A DNA stretch of 64,000 bases from assembly GCA_022578605.1 (NCBI GenBank), contig MU394070.1, positions 1 to 64,000 on the forward strand, written 5' to 3'. Positions 36,551 through 48,610 of this stretch are shown in pieces. The position numbers were made by a program, and so were the translations under genes. How positions within the stretch are numbered: the stretch's first letter is position 1; each line of letters begins with the position of its first letter. Under the pieces are notes generated by a model. The model was given only the letters and a program-made list of their open reading frames with translations. It was not told the DNA's origin and searched no databases. This stretch comes from Camillea tinctor. Lineage: Eukaryota > Ascomycota > Sordariomycetes > Xylariales > Xylariaceae.

Positions 36551-38454
36551 ATGTCGAGCTACTCCGGTCGCCGTGGCCAACCGGTCAATGTATCGCAGTT
36601 GCTACAAGACCTGAACAGGATCCCAGATCCGGTTCCGCAACCTGAAGAGAATCTCGCCAGTCTCGATGATGAATTGGCTATGTTCACCAATACCAACTTT
36701 ATTGATTGGGATGCACCGAACAGCAGCACCAGCGCCAATAGCAACAACAGCAACAACCATCAGCAACAACAACAGCAGCAGCAGCAGCACCAATCTTCTT
36801 CAAGTATGGATATGGGGACACCTTCATCTACGACCTCGCCTACGGAACCAGTGTCGTCGGAGTCGATGAGTGGAGGAGATCTTTCAGGTTTTGATTTCAA
36901 CTTGCCAGGTGAGTGTGTGCATCAACATCGACGTCTTGACTGACTCGTGTTGTTGTTTAATTGTTTTATTTTGATTTTATTTTTCTCTGGTTTTTATTTT
37001 TATTTCTATTCTTTTGGTAAATCCTCTGTTTTATATATACCTACCCTACTTTATGAGCTATCATCATGATTATCACCATTATTCATCATCAGCAGCATCA
37101 TCCTTTTTTATTTTATTTTTTCTTCCCCTATCCACTTCTTATTTAGGAATATCATCAACATCATACAACACAACGCAACGCAAAACGCACAGTCCATACC
37201 AGATTATCCTTCCATTATTGGTTCTCACCCTATACCACGCTTCATTTCCCCCCGCAGTGGCAGGTATTGCGCAATATGTTGGAAGGGTCCTTTTTTCCCT
37301 TACCCCCAACAGCCTTACCGAAGCATTGTATATGTCTGCTGCATCCAGGTGCAGACGCCAGTTGCAGACGCCAGGTGCAGATGCCGCCGTGTGTTACACG
37401 CCCTCGGAGGATCTCCCAGGGAATTCCCAGGGAACAAATGGGATTTGGGTCCGTCCACCAAGCGGAGCGTTCGTTTCTTATCGCCGCTGCGCCCAGCAAT
37501 TGCTTGACACCCCCCCACGCTCTAGGCTGTGTCTTGTGATTGGTCCAGCCTGTGCCTTAGTTGCATTCAGACCCGGCGATCGGTGGTTGTGCACCTACCG
37601 GGGCAAGTGTCCTTGGTCTGCATACGAAAGATTAGCTTGCTATGGCGCAATCGAGCTATGGTGCAATATCCCGTGATCTTTAGGTGATCGTAGGAGTATC
37701 CAAGTACAATGGCTTGCCGGCCCCGTGCCATTCAAGCTCATCGATGCATCAACGGCTACGGCTTAGCATTTATACTTTTTCTCATGACGAAGTCGTCATT
37801 GACAATGCGGAGCACCTCAGTAGTTCAACGTCGCGCCGTTTGTTTTCATTGTTTTTAGAATCTCCAAATTTACTTGGGCGAGACCCGTGAAGACCCCCTT
37901 TCTAACGTAACGCCATGCCTTCAGGCGATTTTAATGGGTTCGATTTCCACCCATACTCGACGCCGAACGTCTCGGCCTTTTCGGACAACCTAGCCAATTT
38001 GCAGCCAATTCAGCCCTCGCCCACATTTCCCTCTAACGGCGCCCAACAATCGTACGGCCCACAAATGCACCAGACGGGCGAGAAGCGGAAAAGCGATGCC
38101 GTCCCTCCCCAGCGCCGGCAGCTTTCTTTCGAAGAGCAGTCACGTTTAGCCGCCGAAGAAGACAAGCGGAGGCGGAATACCGCCGCCAGTGCCCGTTTCC
38201 GGGTCAAGAAGAAGGCCCGCGAGCAAGCCCTCGAAAAGCGCGAGAAGGAGCTTAGTGACAAGGTCGGTACGCTCGAAGGGCGCATTCAGTCGCTGGAAAC
38301 CGAAAACAAGTGGCTACGGGAACTTGTCATGGAAAAGACAGGGGGCAACGAGTCGATACTCTCAGCCCTGATAGACAAGAGGTCAGACAAGACCGCGGCG
38401 ACGGCTAAGGAGCCCGAGAGCAGTTCAAAGGCAAAAGCGGACGAGGCGGCATGA
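36551..38454 (+). CDS. bZIP transcription factor, CYS3/MetR-like
   Basis: Two exons, 36551-36908 and 37925-38454, split by a 1,016-nt intron (GTGAGT, branch TTCTAACG, TCAG), 295 aa. The ATG has a strong CCACC context. The N-terminus (SGRRGQPVNVSQLLQDLN, then LAMFTNTNFIDWD) resembles the CYS3/MetR sulphur regulators of filamentous fungi. A poly-Gln tract (from about residue 74) follows. Exon 2 holds the basic region with NTAASARFR (about 200-218) and a leucine zipper with Leu at 222, 229, 236, 243 and 250. The basic region NxxASxRFR fits the CYS3-type class, but assignment to sulphur control is by resemblance; another paralogue is possible. The intron is far longer than any other in the window. 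Confidence 0.85.
37348..37386. repeat. three imperfect tandem copies of a 13-mer in the bZIP intron
   Basis: Units of the form GTGCAGACGCCAG occur three times in a row with one or two changes each. They lie in the GC-richer second half of the long intron. Confidence 0.7.
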
Positions 38455-38628
38455 CATATGTGCTCAGAAGACAGCAGCGGAGTTGTGTTGCCGGCACTTG
38501 TAACCATGGAAAACCGGAGTTATGGGAGGACTATAATCTAGGATATATTTTGATGAGTAACCCTTTGGGAGGGCAAGGATTTGGCCTCGGTATGGTATGG
38601 TATGGAAAGGAGGTTTTTATCATCTAAC

Positions 38629-38648
38629 ATCATCATCATCATCACCAT
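38629..38648. repeat. CAT trinucleotide repeat in bZIP 3' flank
   Basis: A short run of CAT units about 175 bp after the bZIP stop codon. Confidence 0.8.
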
Positions 38649-39934
38649 CCTGGTCATTTATCATCATTGATATCACATACGAATCATGTTTTTTGTCATT
38701 GGTTTTTCATCAGCGATTACTTCGATTATGTTTTATTGAACAACAGAGAAAGGTCCCTCGTGACCTGGGATGACACCAACATGGATATAACGTTATTTTT
38801 ATAGTTTTTTTTTACTACCACTACTTTTCGTGTACACCGGAAACAAGTAAAAAAAAGAAAAAAAGAGATAACTTACTAAACGCTACGTTCTATACGACGA
38901 GACGTTTATTTGAAATGCAACAAAAAGAAGAGAATAAGGAAGTAAAATGATACCCCTGGGTTTGTTATTGGTTGATGTCTTGAGGAACGAATTTTTGTAA
39001 CTTCTGCTTCTCTGTGTTACTCACTAGTGTACTAAGTAAATCACCTACTTTACTTCTACCTCGAGTCTTGTTAGGTAGGCTCTGGAAATTTTAGGTTATG
39101 TCGCTAGTGTAGTTTAGGGGATGAAGAATGGATGGATGGATCAATGCTCCTTGGCTTTCTTTGTTTGCCTTTACAGATTCGATCTACCTATAGCTAGAGC
39201 TTTGGATACATGCTGAGTAATTGCTATAGGTGTTTATTGTGCATTGATATGTTTTTAGCACATACAGCATATTACCCACTTACACCGGGAGAATAGAAAA
39301 GTGCGAGGGAGAACAGAAAGGAAAAAACTAGCGGTCAACGGAGTTTACGGGGTAGGGGAGATAGCTGGACGGTGGAGGGTAGCGGGTGTGTAGGTTAGTA
39401 GGTTTTGGTAGGGTAGGTAGGTAGGTTACTGGACGGAGTATGAGACCCTCCCCCTCGGGAAGATGGGGATAGGATAGGTTGGATGGTATGGGGAAAGAGA
39501 GCACGGAGTATGGTAGATCCCATTCTTTGAATTAGTAATCGGGGGTTTTTTCTTTTGTATTCTGTTCTTTGGCGTTGAGGTTAGGGGATGTGGATATGGA
39601 AGATGGGTATAGGTTACGCGCATACCTAACTTACACAGACTTGGGCTACAGGCACACTTACAACTAGGTTACTTGCCTACCGAAGGTTAAGCATATACTT
39701 ACCTAGATATAAGCATACTTTACTGGGAGACTGGGCTATGTAGGTTGGGGACAGCTACCTGGGGGAATAGGTTTGGCTCTAGGTTTCGCTCGGGGCGGTG
39801 CTTCGGTTAGGTTAGGTTTAATGGGCTCGGTGCTGGGTTCGGTGATTCGAAGGTTTGCGTTCGTCAAAGCGTCTGGTGATGCCTATCGCTTGCTTGGTGG
39901 TGGCGTGTGGGTGGGGTTTACTCGAACCGCGCGG

Positions 39935-39961
39935 GATGAGATGAGATGAGATGAGATGAGA
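39935..39961. repeat. GATGA pentanucleotide microsatellite
   Basis: Five consecutive GATGA units, followed directly by GGGTTT repeats. Confidence 0.85.
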
Positions 39962-41982
39962 TTGGGTTTGGGTTTGGGTATGGCTAGAGGATGGGATGGG
40001 CGGGTAGATAGATAGATAGTATAGACAGATGTTAGAGAAAGGGTGTTATTAGGTTTAGATGCCTTTGCATAGAGATATGTAGCCTATACATAGCATGTCC
40101 ATATATATAGGTTTCCTAGTCCTAACTGAAGACATGTATTACTTACATGTTCTTGTTGGCCTTGGGGATTTGAGCAAAGAAACTAACCGCGCAGAGATAC
40201 TATGACTACGCTACTTTAGTCGTCGGTTACCTACGTATATCAGATTGCTTATTATAACACGGGAAACGCGAGACATAAGATCGGTAGGTGATAGCGAAGC
40301 CAGATAGGGAATGGGTTGGGTTAGCAAAGAGAGTATAGGGTAGGGTAGCCAAGTAGGTAGGAAGGACACCATGTGAGAATAGCCCGTGGATAACCGTGTG
40401 TCGCGTGCGCACACGCGCGTATCTGTATATATATGGGTGGGTGGGTAGGTGGTTCGTATGGGTAGAGGTTGGTTAGTAAAATAGGCAGTTGGTTGGTTGG
40501 TAGGCTGCTAAGAGTTGATCGGCTGGTTCTTGGGTGTGGTGCGTAACATATGTACGTACAAGAAATTTATTAAGTGTTATATTTCCCCATTTGTTGATCC
40601 TGTTTATATATATTATCCTTCCTTATATATTATCTGATAGAAGCTGGGTACGATATCTAAGGATGAGGGTATTGCACTCTTCTTCTACTCTATTCATTTT
40701 AACCTTAGCTTTCTTTTTCGTCTCGGTTCCTGTTTATTATGGTATCTCGATATAGGTACTGACTAGATACATCTGTTAATGGATCTCACACAACACTTGG
40801 GATCGATAGCACACCCTATAAAAAATTCTATGATACTTTAGAGCCCCCCATTCAAATTTCCTTACCTTTTTTTTTTCAACTGTTCGGCCCTTTCTAACCG
40901 TCTAGTTCCAATTCGATGAAAACCCTGCATTGATATATGCCAGGGGAAACGCATGGCGAACGAACGGAACAGGGCTGAACGGAACTTGAACTGGGGCCCT
41001 GCAAGGACGGGATGCTACCGGATACGATACAGGGTGGTTTGTCCGATCTCTCCCTCTCTCTGGGTCGAAGAGGCTTTTTTTACGATCCAGTGCCTTAGCT
41101 TTTATTAATACGCCGACTTTGATACGATTCGCTTATACTCAACCGAGCAAAGGACTGCGAGGGGAGGCTTTCCAAATCAAGAATAGACGGGATGGAGGCT
41201 CTGTCTGGGTAAAGTACACGGACGGATAGGTCGAAAAGGGTAACGGGAGGATGTAGTGATGATGGTGGTGGTGGGTGTGGGCTGCATTTCGTCTCATAAT
41301 AAAATGAGAAAATGACCCAAGGCGTGGCGTGTATGGCGCCATCGCGGGACGGGGGGATTTCCCACAATCCTCGCTTTTTTCCCCCGTGGGTTTCGAGGAC
41401 GTAATTTTTACCTTAAAAGATCACAAGTTCTCCTGGGTCCATAGATGCAGAATATATATTTGTTCTAGCTAGGGACTTGGGAATTAGAATTATATTAATA
41501 TCGCCGCACTCTTCCTACATGGGGAAGGTAGGTAGATAAGGACGTTGAATTACATTATGAATTAGGCGATTGCTTCGACATTCATGTTGGCTAATCGTTT
41601 GTCTCTTGTGTTTCACGGAGCTCCGAGGAGAAAAGGAATATGTTGCTGAAAATCGTGTTGGCACTAATATACTTCAGCTGAAGATCTAATCTCTCCATCT
41701 TCGACGCCCTCCTCGTACTCAGAATCCATGGCATTGTAGGTATTTTACTTACGTACTATGTACTATATTGTCACCCTCGTCCTTCGAGATCTCTGCCCTT
41801 AGCTCATCTCACTATTTCCTACCATCATCTCACTGTTGGCAAAAGCCATTTCATCTCGCCACCTCTATACCTATTCCTATCCTTCCCCCGAAACCGTCTT
41901 CCTTTCCCCCCTTCCCCTTTATATCCCTCGGTCCGTCTATCCCTTTCCTTTCTCTTTCTCCCTTGCTCTAGGTCCGTTTTTA

Positions 41983-42477
41983 TCACGCACTTTCTTTCCC
42001 GTTTGCCTCGGCCTCGGCCGCGCGTTTTATCTTCAAGGCGTCTAGGCGCATCTTGTTTCGTCGACCGAGCACTCGAAGCGTGTTCTCGCGCTCAATCTCC
42101 GCCATCTCGCCCCAGTTCGCCACACGACTTAGTGTGCCGTCTTCATGCACCACGAGAGGTCCTAGGTGGTCTAATTTCACGCCCTCGCCGCCTACATAGA
42201 CCTGAGTTGCCTCTGCATCCTGGGAGGGTGGTTCGGGGAGGGGCAAGGGGGCGTGGTGTGATGGTTGTTGCTGTTGCTCCTCCCCTGATGACGATGTTGG
42301 TCGTGTGGAATTAGAAGGGTCTGAAGAGGAAGAGTTTAAGTGTGGAGTGGAGCCCGTCATGTTGAGTGAGGGTGAAGATGAGATGAACCGGTGTGGTGGT
42401 AGACGTGTGTGAGTAAAAGTCGGTTGGCTGGTGTGCAGGAGAGCAATGGTATTGCGTAGTGGGCGGAATGCTCTCAT
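41983..42477 (-). CDS. small conserved fungal protein, probably mitochondrial
   Basis: A 164-aa single-exon frame. The first 40 residues are basic and Ser/Thr/His-rich with no acids (MRAFRPLRNTIALLHTSQ..), as in a mitochondrial presequence. A Ser/Gln/Pro-rich linker follows. The C-terminal third is the conserved part: VKLDHLGPLVVHEDGTLSRVANW, then EIERENTLRVLGRRNKMR. I recall this GPLVV..DGT.SR..NW plus NTLR.LGKRN signature from many short uncharacterised Pezizomycotina proteins; no function is known to me. The protein after the linker is compact and ends normally. Confidence 0.72.
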   Translation of the reverse strand: MRAFRPLRNTIALLHTSQPTFTHTRLPPHRFISSSPSLNMTGSTPHLNSSSSDPSNSTRPTSSSGEEQQQQPSHHAPLPLPEPPSQDAEATQVYVGGEGVKLDHLGPLVVHEDGTLSRVANWGEMAEIERENTLRVLGRRNKMRLDALKIKRAAEAEANGKESA

Positions 42478-43934
42478 AGTATTCCCCTGATTCTTGATAT
42501 ATTTTCTCCAATTAATCTGGTATACGTAGAAATAAAATGATGAAGTCTTATATGTTTCTTATTATTAGAGTATCAACAGGACAGATGGTTAAGTAATTAC
42601 AAGTTGTAACCATCAACTTTGTTTTGTATCTCGTTCTAGATGATTCTAGGTTCGTGTATCTGCTTAAAGACGAATTGAAATCTTCGGAAATGCTTGGCAC
42701 CGTACAATTGGGGGATCGACCGAAGTGGTCCATGCGTCCGGAGCTCATCGGATCTCACGGTCCCCCGCCACGAACCTCTGGTGTCGGCTCCGGGAAATAA
42801 TGCTCCTCCGTCCCAAATTACTTTGTTTTATGAGTAGGTTTTCATTTTTATACCCCTTTCATGATGTAACGGCTTGGGAATATAATATTCGAGGTTTGCA
42901 AGTCAGCCAGGGGAACAAAGAACAAATCTTCTTACGGATCTATCAACATACCTAACTTATAACCTACTAGGTTAGAAGGCCCGGCCTGTCTTGGCCTTGA
43001 ATCTAACTGTCACTTGACAATAAGACCATCAAATATATCGCTTATACGAAATTGCCGTTTTTCTTTTAAATAATCGAGTACTTTAGACTTCTCAAAGTTT
43101 TATTTAATTGTCTCTGTAGGGGACCTCGTAATCAATCCTTCAATCATGCTAGATAAAATCAACAAAATAATTGAACTCAAAAGACGATGAACCAATATCT
43201 CTTAATTAAAGTAGAATAAATTATATTTGTAAGCCCCAGTTTCGTTGGATATAGTTCAAATTAGTAGACATTACGTCGTTGATCGAATAACATTGCCTCC
43301 AGGGATAATGTCTACAGCACGTGAACCTATACTGTTATCGCCAAGACTAGGAGAAAGAACCATATTATTCACTATATGCTGTGCTATATTAATAAATATA
43401 TATGCTGTGCACGTGTGCCGCTCCCAAACAATAGAATAGTTATAATTGGAGCGAGGTTTAATCTCTAAGAAGATACATCATCTTCTTGTTCTTCAAGGAT
43501 CTCGAAATTCCGAGGGTCCAACATGCTATTAGCAAAGTACACGGCAAGATGTTACCGGAAACTTGTAAACCCGTGATATTTTTCGTGAATGGAGGTGTAG
43601 CATTCCTTTGTTATGGCTGGGTGTTGGCAATATAAATCTTGAGCGTGCCGTTGACACTCGCTAGGGTATCCCTTGTTAAATAGGACGAATTCCTCCAAAA
43701 TCCAAATCTACCCTTGTGAATACATTTCGTTGATTTTCATGTGTTTATGGATCATGTGTTTGTGCATTCGCTATTTAAAAGATGGATATATGTTAGGAAA
43801 TTCTAGAATTTCATCTTATCTTTCTTGTTCCTTCTTATGTATTTTCATTTTCGCTTCATGACACCATTCTTTTCTACAACCTTCATTGATTGAGGGAATA
43901 CTTGATATAAGTTCTTTACGAAATTCAGTTTACC
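42478..43934. other. AT-rich intergenic region, no gene seen
   Basis: About 1.45 kb, AT-rich, marking the passage from housekeeping genes to the accessory block. Small frames such as 43245-43439 show no motif. Confidence 0.5.
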
Positions 43935-45356
43935 ATGCGCTCATTACTTTACTCTGTTGCGGCAGTCCTCGCACTTGTACTTAACCAGTCATTCGTTTGG
44001 TCTAGGGCAATCCATACTGGAGCCCCTAGAGATCGTCTAACTCAAGGTGGTCATCCTGTCCTTAGATCTCGTGATGGTAACGCGAACCTCGAAATTACTA
44101 TACACAAAGAGGACTCTATAAACCCTTCCGATAGCTATAACGCTTATGTGTCAGGTTATGATCCTGAATCACATCAATACGTTCTCCTGAGACCAGCTGG
44201 TGATGGCTACGAATATTTCAAGCCTGGCGGTGCAAACGGCATCACTCCAACGCCTATAACTGAGTCAATTTCCATACCACTTAAGGATAGAATGACCAAA
44301 ATAACCTTGCCAGGATACATAGTTTCTGCCCGTGTGTGGCTAGCAAAGGGGGAGCTGACCTTCAACGTCCTCCTTGATGGAGACAATAAAGTCGTCGTCA
44401 CCGAACCAGATACCAATAACCCGACAGACCCCGCATACAACTTGTCCTGCGGCTTTATAGAGTTGACAAACGTGGACAAGGATGGACTGACGACTAATCT
44501 GTCTTTTGTGGACTGGGTTGGTTTGTTACTTGGGATGAGCGTAACCCACCAGAACGGCACTACTGAGGACGTCCCAGGTCTCAAGCCTGATTCCGTTGAC
44601 AATATCTGCAATAGCCTGAAAGCCCAGAGCGAGAAAGACAAGAGACCTTGGGACAAGATGTGCCGCCAAGTTGACGGAAAATGGCTACGGGCATACTCAC
44701 CTAACATGTATAGCCAACTCAACAAAGATAGTAAGTGATTTCATAAGATTAGCCGGGGCTGTCTTAACTCCTATTTGGAACTATTGCCCCTTTTTATTGA
44801 GACGGAGTACTCAAGCAGTTACTAACCACTATTGTCATTAGTGCTGGACTACTACGACTCGTACATCAACGACGTATGGGACCACTACAGCACGACGCCC
44901 CTCGTAATCGACAGCCAAGACAACAACGGGGTGAAGGTCGTCTCGGGGCAGCCCATCACCTGCCAGGTCAAAGACGGCCAGCTCGCATGTGACCAGGATG
45001 CGGGGGTTTTCGCGAAGCCGACCACGGCCGACATTTGGGGCTGCAACTCGGGCACGTTCGAGAACATCGAGGAGGGCGACCACCGCAAGGAGGTCAAGGC
45101 GCGACTCTGCGCTGCTTTCCACCGCTCTACCCTGCTGCTCGAAGGCGGCAGCACCCAGCCGTCGCCTAACCTCACCGCACCATCGTACTACACAGTCGAC
45201 CCTACCAACCACTACAGCCGTCTTGTGCACGAGAACCTCCAGGGCGGGCGCGGCTACGCTTTCCCCTACGATGATGTGAATCCCGGGATGGAGAACGCGG
45301 CGGGGCTTATTCGCTCAGCGAACCCGCAGAGCTTGAAAATTCACTTGATGCAGTGA
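43935..45356 (+). CDS. secreted glycoside hydrolase family 64 (beta-1,3-glucanase type)
   Basis: Two exons, 43935-44730 and 44842-45356, with a 111-nt intron (GTAAGT..TTAG), 436 aa. The N-terminal 24 residues form a signal peptide. GH64 enzymes are thaumatin-like glucanases that cut beta-1,3-glucan, classically releasing laminaripentaose. Evidence for the family is the overall pattern, including SARVWLAKGELTF, DKMCRQVDGKWLRAYSPN, YYDSYINDVWDHY, WGCNSGTF and the C-terminal YAFPYDDVNPG. Likely roles are degradation of other fungi's walls or remodelling of its own. The splice joins KD to MLDYYDSYI in frame. The second exon is more GC-rich than the first. Signal peptide and family are well supported; activity is inferred. 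Confidence 0.88.
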
Positions 45357-46000
45357 TTTCCTTTTCTATATTTCATTCCTTTCTTTATTCAGGGGGGTTG
45401 GTGTTAAGAAAAGCTGTGGTGCCGTGATGATGATGAACTTTTAGGTGTTGTCTTTAAGATATTATTACATCTGGGTGCGGCAGAACCCGAGGGATGGCAC
45501 ATATGGATGAGTGGACATACTCAAAATCTTCAGACCTACGACATTTACTAGGAGTTGTTTCGTGTGTTGGATATGCTGGACATATTCAGCAATTAGTGCC
45601 ATTTTGACGTATTTTAGACATGGTTGGGCCAGTATACCCTACAGAGATCATATGGTTTTTGTTTTGCAATATCAGATGACAATACGAAGATTATGAATCT
45701 TTTCATATTCGGCAATAACTTTGAGGTAATGCAATAATGTTTATTGTTCTCCCTAATAATGACACCAACGCATTGTAATTGAATAAAGAAGACATAGCTT
45801 GGCAAATAATCAAGAGACCGGGTAGAACAAAGAAAAGGGTCCTCGTGAAGCTTACATTCCGTGCCAACGTTGCATCTGAAAACAATCACACCATCTGTGG
45901 AACAAAGAGAAGCTCTCGCAAGCTATAACATCTCTGTGGGGAAAATGTTAATTCCTCCAGAGAACACCGCACCGCCCGTCCTCCAAAAGTCCCCAAAGCC
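45357..46000. other. intergenic, no gene seen
   Basis: AT-rich spacer of about 640 bp after the GH64 stop. The minus frames at 45614-45889 look like chance. A + frame opening at 45861 overlaps the next gene in another frame and is treated as a shadow. Confidence 0.5.
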
Positions 46001-46486
46001 ATGCACACCCACAAGCTCACCGAAATCAGCAACACGCTGCTCCACGACCTCGACGCCACAACCTACGACCTCTCCGTCCTGCGCGCAGACCTACAACCGC
46101 TCCTCCCCGCCTCCAAGTTCTGGCGCTGGCAGATCCAAGCCCTGCTCCGCCTCGCCCTGGACGAAACCCAGCGGCACGAACGGAGCCTCCGCCGACGCAG
46201 ATCGACGGGTAGCGCCCGCGACGAGAGACAGGTCGCGCGCGCGTGCCTGGCCACGCTCGAGTTCCTCGACCGCGCGCAGGAGACGCTGGATAAGTGCACC
46301 CGTGTCGTCGCGAAGTGGAACCCCACGGCTCCTTGGACGATGGCTTGTTGCGAGGAGCTGCACGAGGCGCTATGCGGGTTCCCGGGTATTGCGGTGCCGG
46401 AGGAGCTGGGTCGATATGCGATGGTGAGGAGGGCGCCGGCGAGGGGGGAGGGAGGGGGGACAGGGTGGTTTTGGGGTTTGCTATAA
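46001..46486 (+). CDS. hypothetical helical protein (161 aa)
   Basis: A single frame with coding-like composition. Residues 1-130 are amphipathic and helix-forming (LTEISNTLLHDLDATTYDLS, FWRWQIQALLRLALDE, ACLATLEFLDRAQETLDK), with a basic RSLRRRRS segment. The tail is Gly-rich. No signal peptide or known domain is seen. GC content is much higher than in the flanks, which supports it being a gene. The competing + frame from 45861 is Ser/Pro/Arg-rich, as shadow frames usually are. I do not recognise the family. Confidence 0.5.
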   Translation: MHTHKLTEISNTLLHDLDATTYDLSVLRADLQPLLPASKFWRWQIQALLRLALDETQRHERSLRRRRSTGSARDERQVARACLATLEFLDRAQETLDKCTRVVAKWNPTAPWTMACCEELHEALCGFPGIAVPEELGRYAMVRRAPARGEGGGTGWFWGLL

Positions 46487-47165
46487 TGCGAGACTTACTA
46501 CCACAGCGGGGGGATGAGTTTTGAAGGGTCGGTACATGTCATGGTGTTGAAGTGGCTACTGCTTTTGAATCGTCTCATGGTGTTGGGAAAAGGGGGCGAG
46601 CGTTCAACCTCTTGGCAAGTTCACGGTTTTCTAATAATAGAAAGTTTATAGTGGTCGGCTATGAACTTCTGATATCCTTTCACCGGATAAGCCAAGGCTC
46701 GTTGGTGTAGTGTAAGCTGGGAGTAGGTATGCAACCGACCTACTAGGCCGTCACAGAGTTTGTATTCTTAACTATTTTTATCACGGTTATGTAGTCGACC
46801 GTGGCTATATATAGCCTACTTTAACTAGGTATGTCAACTGCCTAATGATATATTCTCCAGTATTGCCTATATTTCGAGTTCACCATCATTAGCAAAAGCC
46901 AATTATACTGTTAGGCAAGACGAATCTAGACGACTGCCTTCACTTGATTGGTCTGTTTGAAAACCTCGTTTAATTGGTTGCAGCTTGACGCAGACCCATT
47001 CTTTTACCATGGTCGCCAACCCACCCCCTTAGCCACCCTAGCCACACCTAGCCAACGCCCAATTAAAGCTGTGCATTGTTCTCCTTTTGGCTCATGCGAA
47101 TTGGACAATAAATAGACGCCGTGAGCTCCAGCAGAGCTCATTCTAGAATTCAAATTTTCGACACA
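46487..47165. other. intergenic, promoter side of the AN1/APH gene
   Basis: About 680 bp of mixed sequence, with no ORF of note apart from an antisense shadow at 47004-47249. Confidence 0.5.
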
Positions 47166-48610
47166 ATGCCCATGTGGACTTGTGAATTTGCGAGCTGTGA
47201 AAATGCTGCTGTCCGTGAACTCGGTGATTGCATAATCTGCAACCGTCATCTATGTTCCAAACACCTTCAGCATGAATTTCATGGATGTCCTCGGTGGGAG
47301 GTTAGTTCAGCTCTTCACGAGAGACGTTCTAGTTACTGAAATCTGCTCTGCAGGACGCGGATGCCTATGATCCTGCGGCCCGCGCCGCCGAAACAGATGA
47401 GCTTACGAGGTTGATCGAGAAGATCAACACTCCTGCTCTTACAGCTCGAGCTAGTCATTTGCGCCAAGGGATACCCTGCTCAATTCCTCCACTTCACTAT
47501 GACAGAGCCGGACGAAGCTCTGTAATGGGTGGTATGAACTATCATGTTGAAATCTGTTTTGATGACGGAGTTCGATGGATAGCCCGTGTCCGCAGGTTCA
47601 ACGCCACATCGCCTCCGGCAGGACTGCGAGACTATATCATCCGGAGTGAGGTGGCAACCCTCAAGTTTCTCGAGAGGACTAATATACCTGCCCCAAGAGT
47701 GTTCGACTTTATGCTGGATCATGCGGACAACCCCGTTGGTGTTGGCTACATTCTGATGGAAAAGCTACCCGGAAAGTCTTTGAGATGGTCCACTGCAACG
47801 CCAGAACAACGGAGAAAGGTAGCGGAACAGCTAGCTAACGTAACCATCGAACTCGAAAAATACCCATTCGACCTGATTGGCTCCCTCGATCACCCTGGCG
47901 ATTCTCACGTTGGTGCATTTGCTCGAGAGTCACTTACCGACTTTATACAGTCCGAAATGCGCCCCCTAGGTCCATTCACGTCTTCTGAAGAGTATCACAA
48001 GTCTTCACTTCAGCTCCTCTTGGATCTCATACTTCGCGAAGAGATGTACTCGCAGCAAGCAGTAGATGCATACCTAATACACCGATTTCTCCTTGACTTA
48101 GTCCCATTTGTGTCATCATCATCATCATCAGCGCAGGGTGATCATAAGTACTACCTGAAACACGCTGACGATAAGGGAGATCATATCCTAGTGGACCAGG
48201 ACTTCAACATCACTGGCGTCATCGATTGGGAGTGGGCCTATACTGCACCACCCACTCAGGCCTTTAACTCTCCAATTGGCTTCTTGCCAGTTGCGCAATT
48301 TTATAGGGGGGTAAACAACTTAGGCGACGATGAGATAACATTTGCACGCATACTGGAAGAAAAGGGTCGTCAGGATCTGGCAAACTTTGTTTGGAACGGC
48401 CGATTGCAGCACAGATTCGCTTTTTGTTGCGGCTACGATCTCGCAGACTGGAGTGGGTTCCTCGGTCTCTTTCAAGGGCTCCGAGATGCTGTCAAGATAG
48501 ATGATGGCGTAGATTGGGATGGCTGGAAAACTGCTGCATTGCACCGCTACAGAGAGGATGCTGGCCTAGAGCTCTTGTTATCCAGACATGGAAAAGCATT
48601 TGACTCCTGA
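47166..48610 (+). CDS. AN1-type zinc finger fused to an APH/choline-kinase-like phosphotransferase
   Basis: Two exons, 47166-47300 and 47354-48610, with a 53-nt intron (GTTAGT..GCAG, phase 0), 463 aa. Exon 1 encodes almost exactly one AN1-like finger with ligands Cys6, Cys11, Cys22, Cys25, Cys30, His33, His39 and Cys41. Exon 2 is a protein-kinase-like APH fold: ARVRRFN near the nucleotide site, VATLKFLERTNIPAPRVFDF, YILMEKLPGKSL, the catalytic loop HADDKGDHILVD (His315, Asp317) and IDWEWAY (metal Asp336). The usual Asn of HxDxxxxN is His. To my recollection this KGDH variant is common in a large, uncharacterised fungal APH subfamily. The substrate is unknown; antibiotic resistance should not be assumed. 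Confidence 0.85.

Larger units (their letters stand above)
38455..41982. other. 3.5-kb gene-poor region
   Basis: 3' flank of the bZIP gene (CAT repeats at 38629-38648) followed by AT-rich and GGTA-rich DNA with simple repeats. Small frames at 40534-40755 and 41095-41367 carry no recognisable motif. Confidence 0.5.

Noticed and set aside
45861..46427. 188-codon + frame overlapping the 161-aa hypothetical gene
   Set aside because: Ser/Pro/Arg/Thr-rich composition typical of an out-of-frame reading of GC-rich coding DNA; the other frame is helical and balanced.
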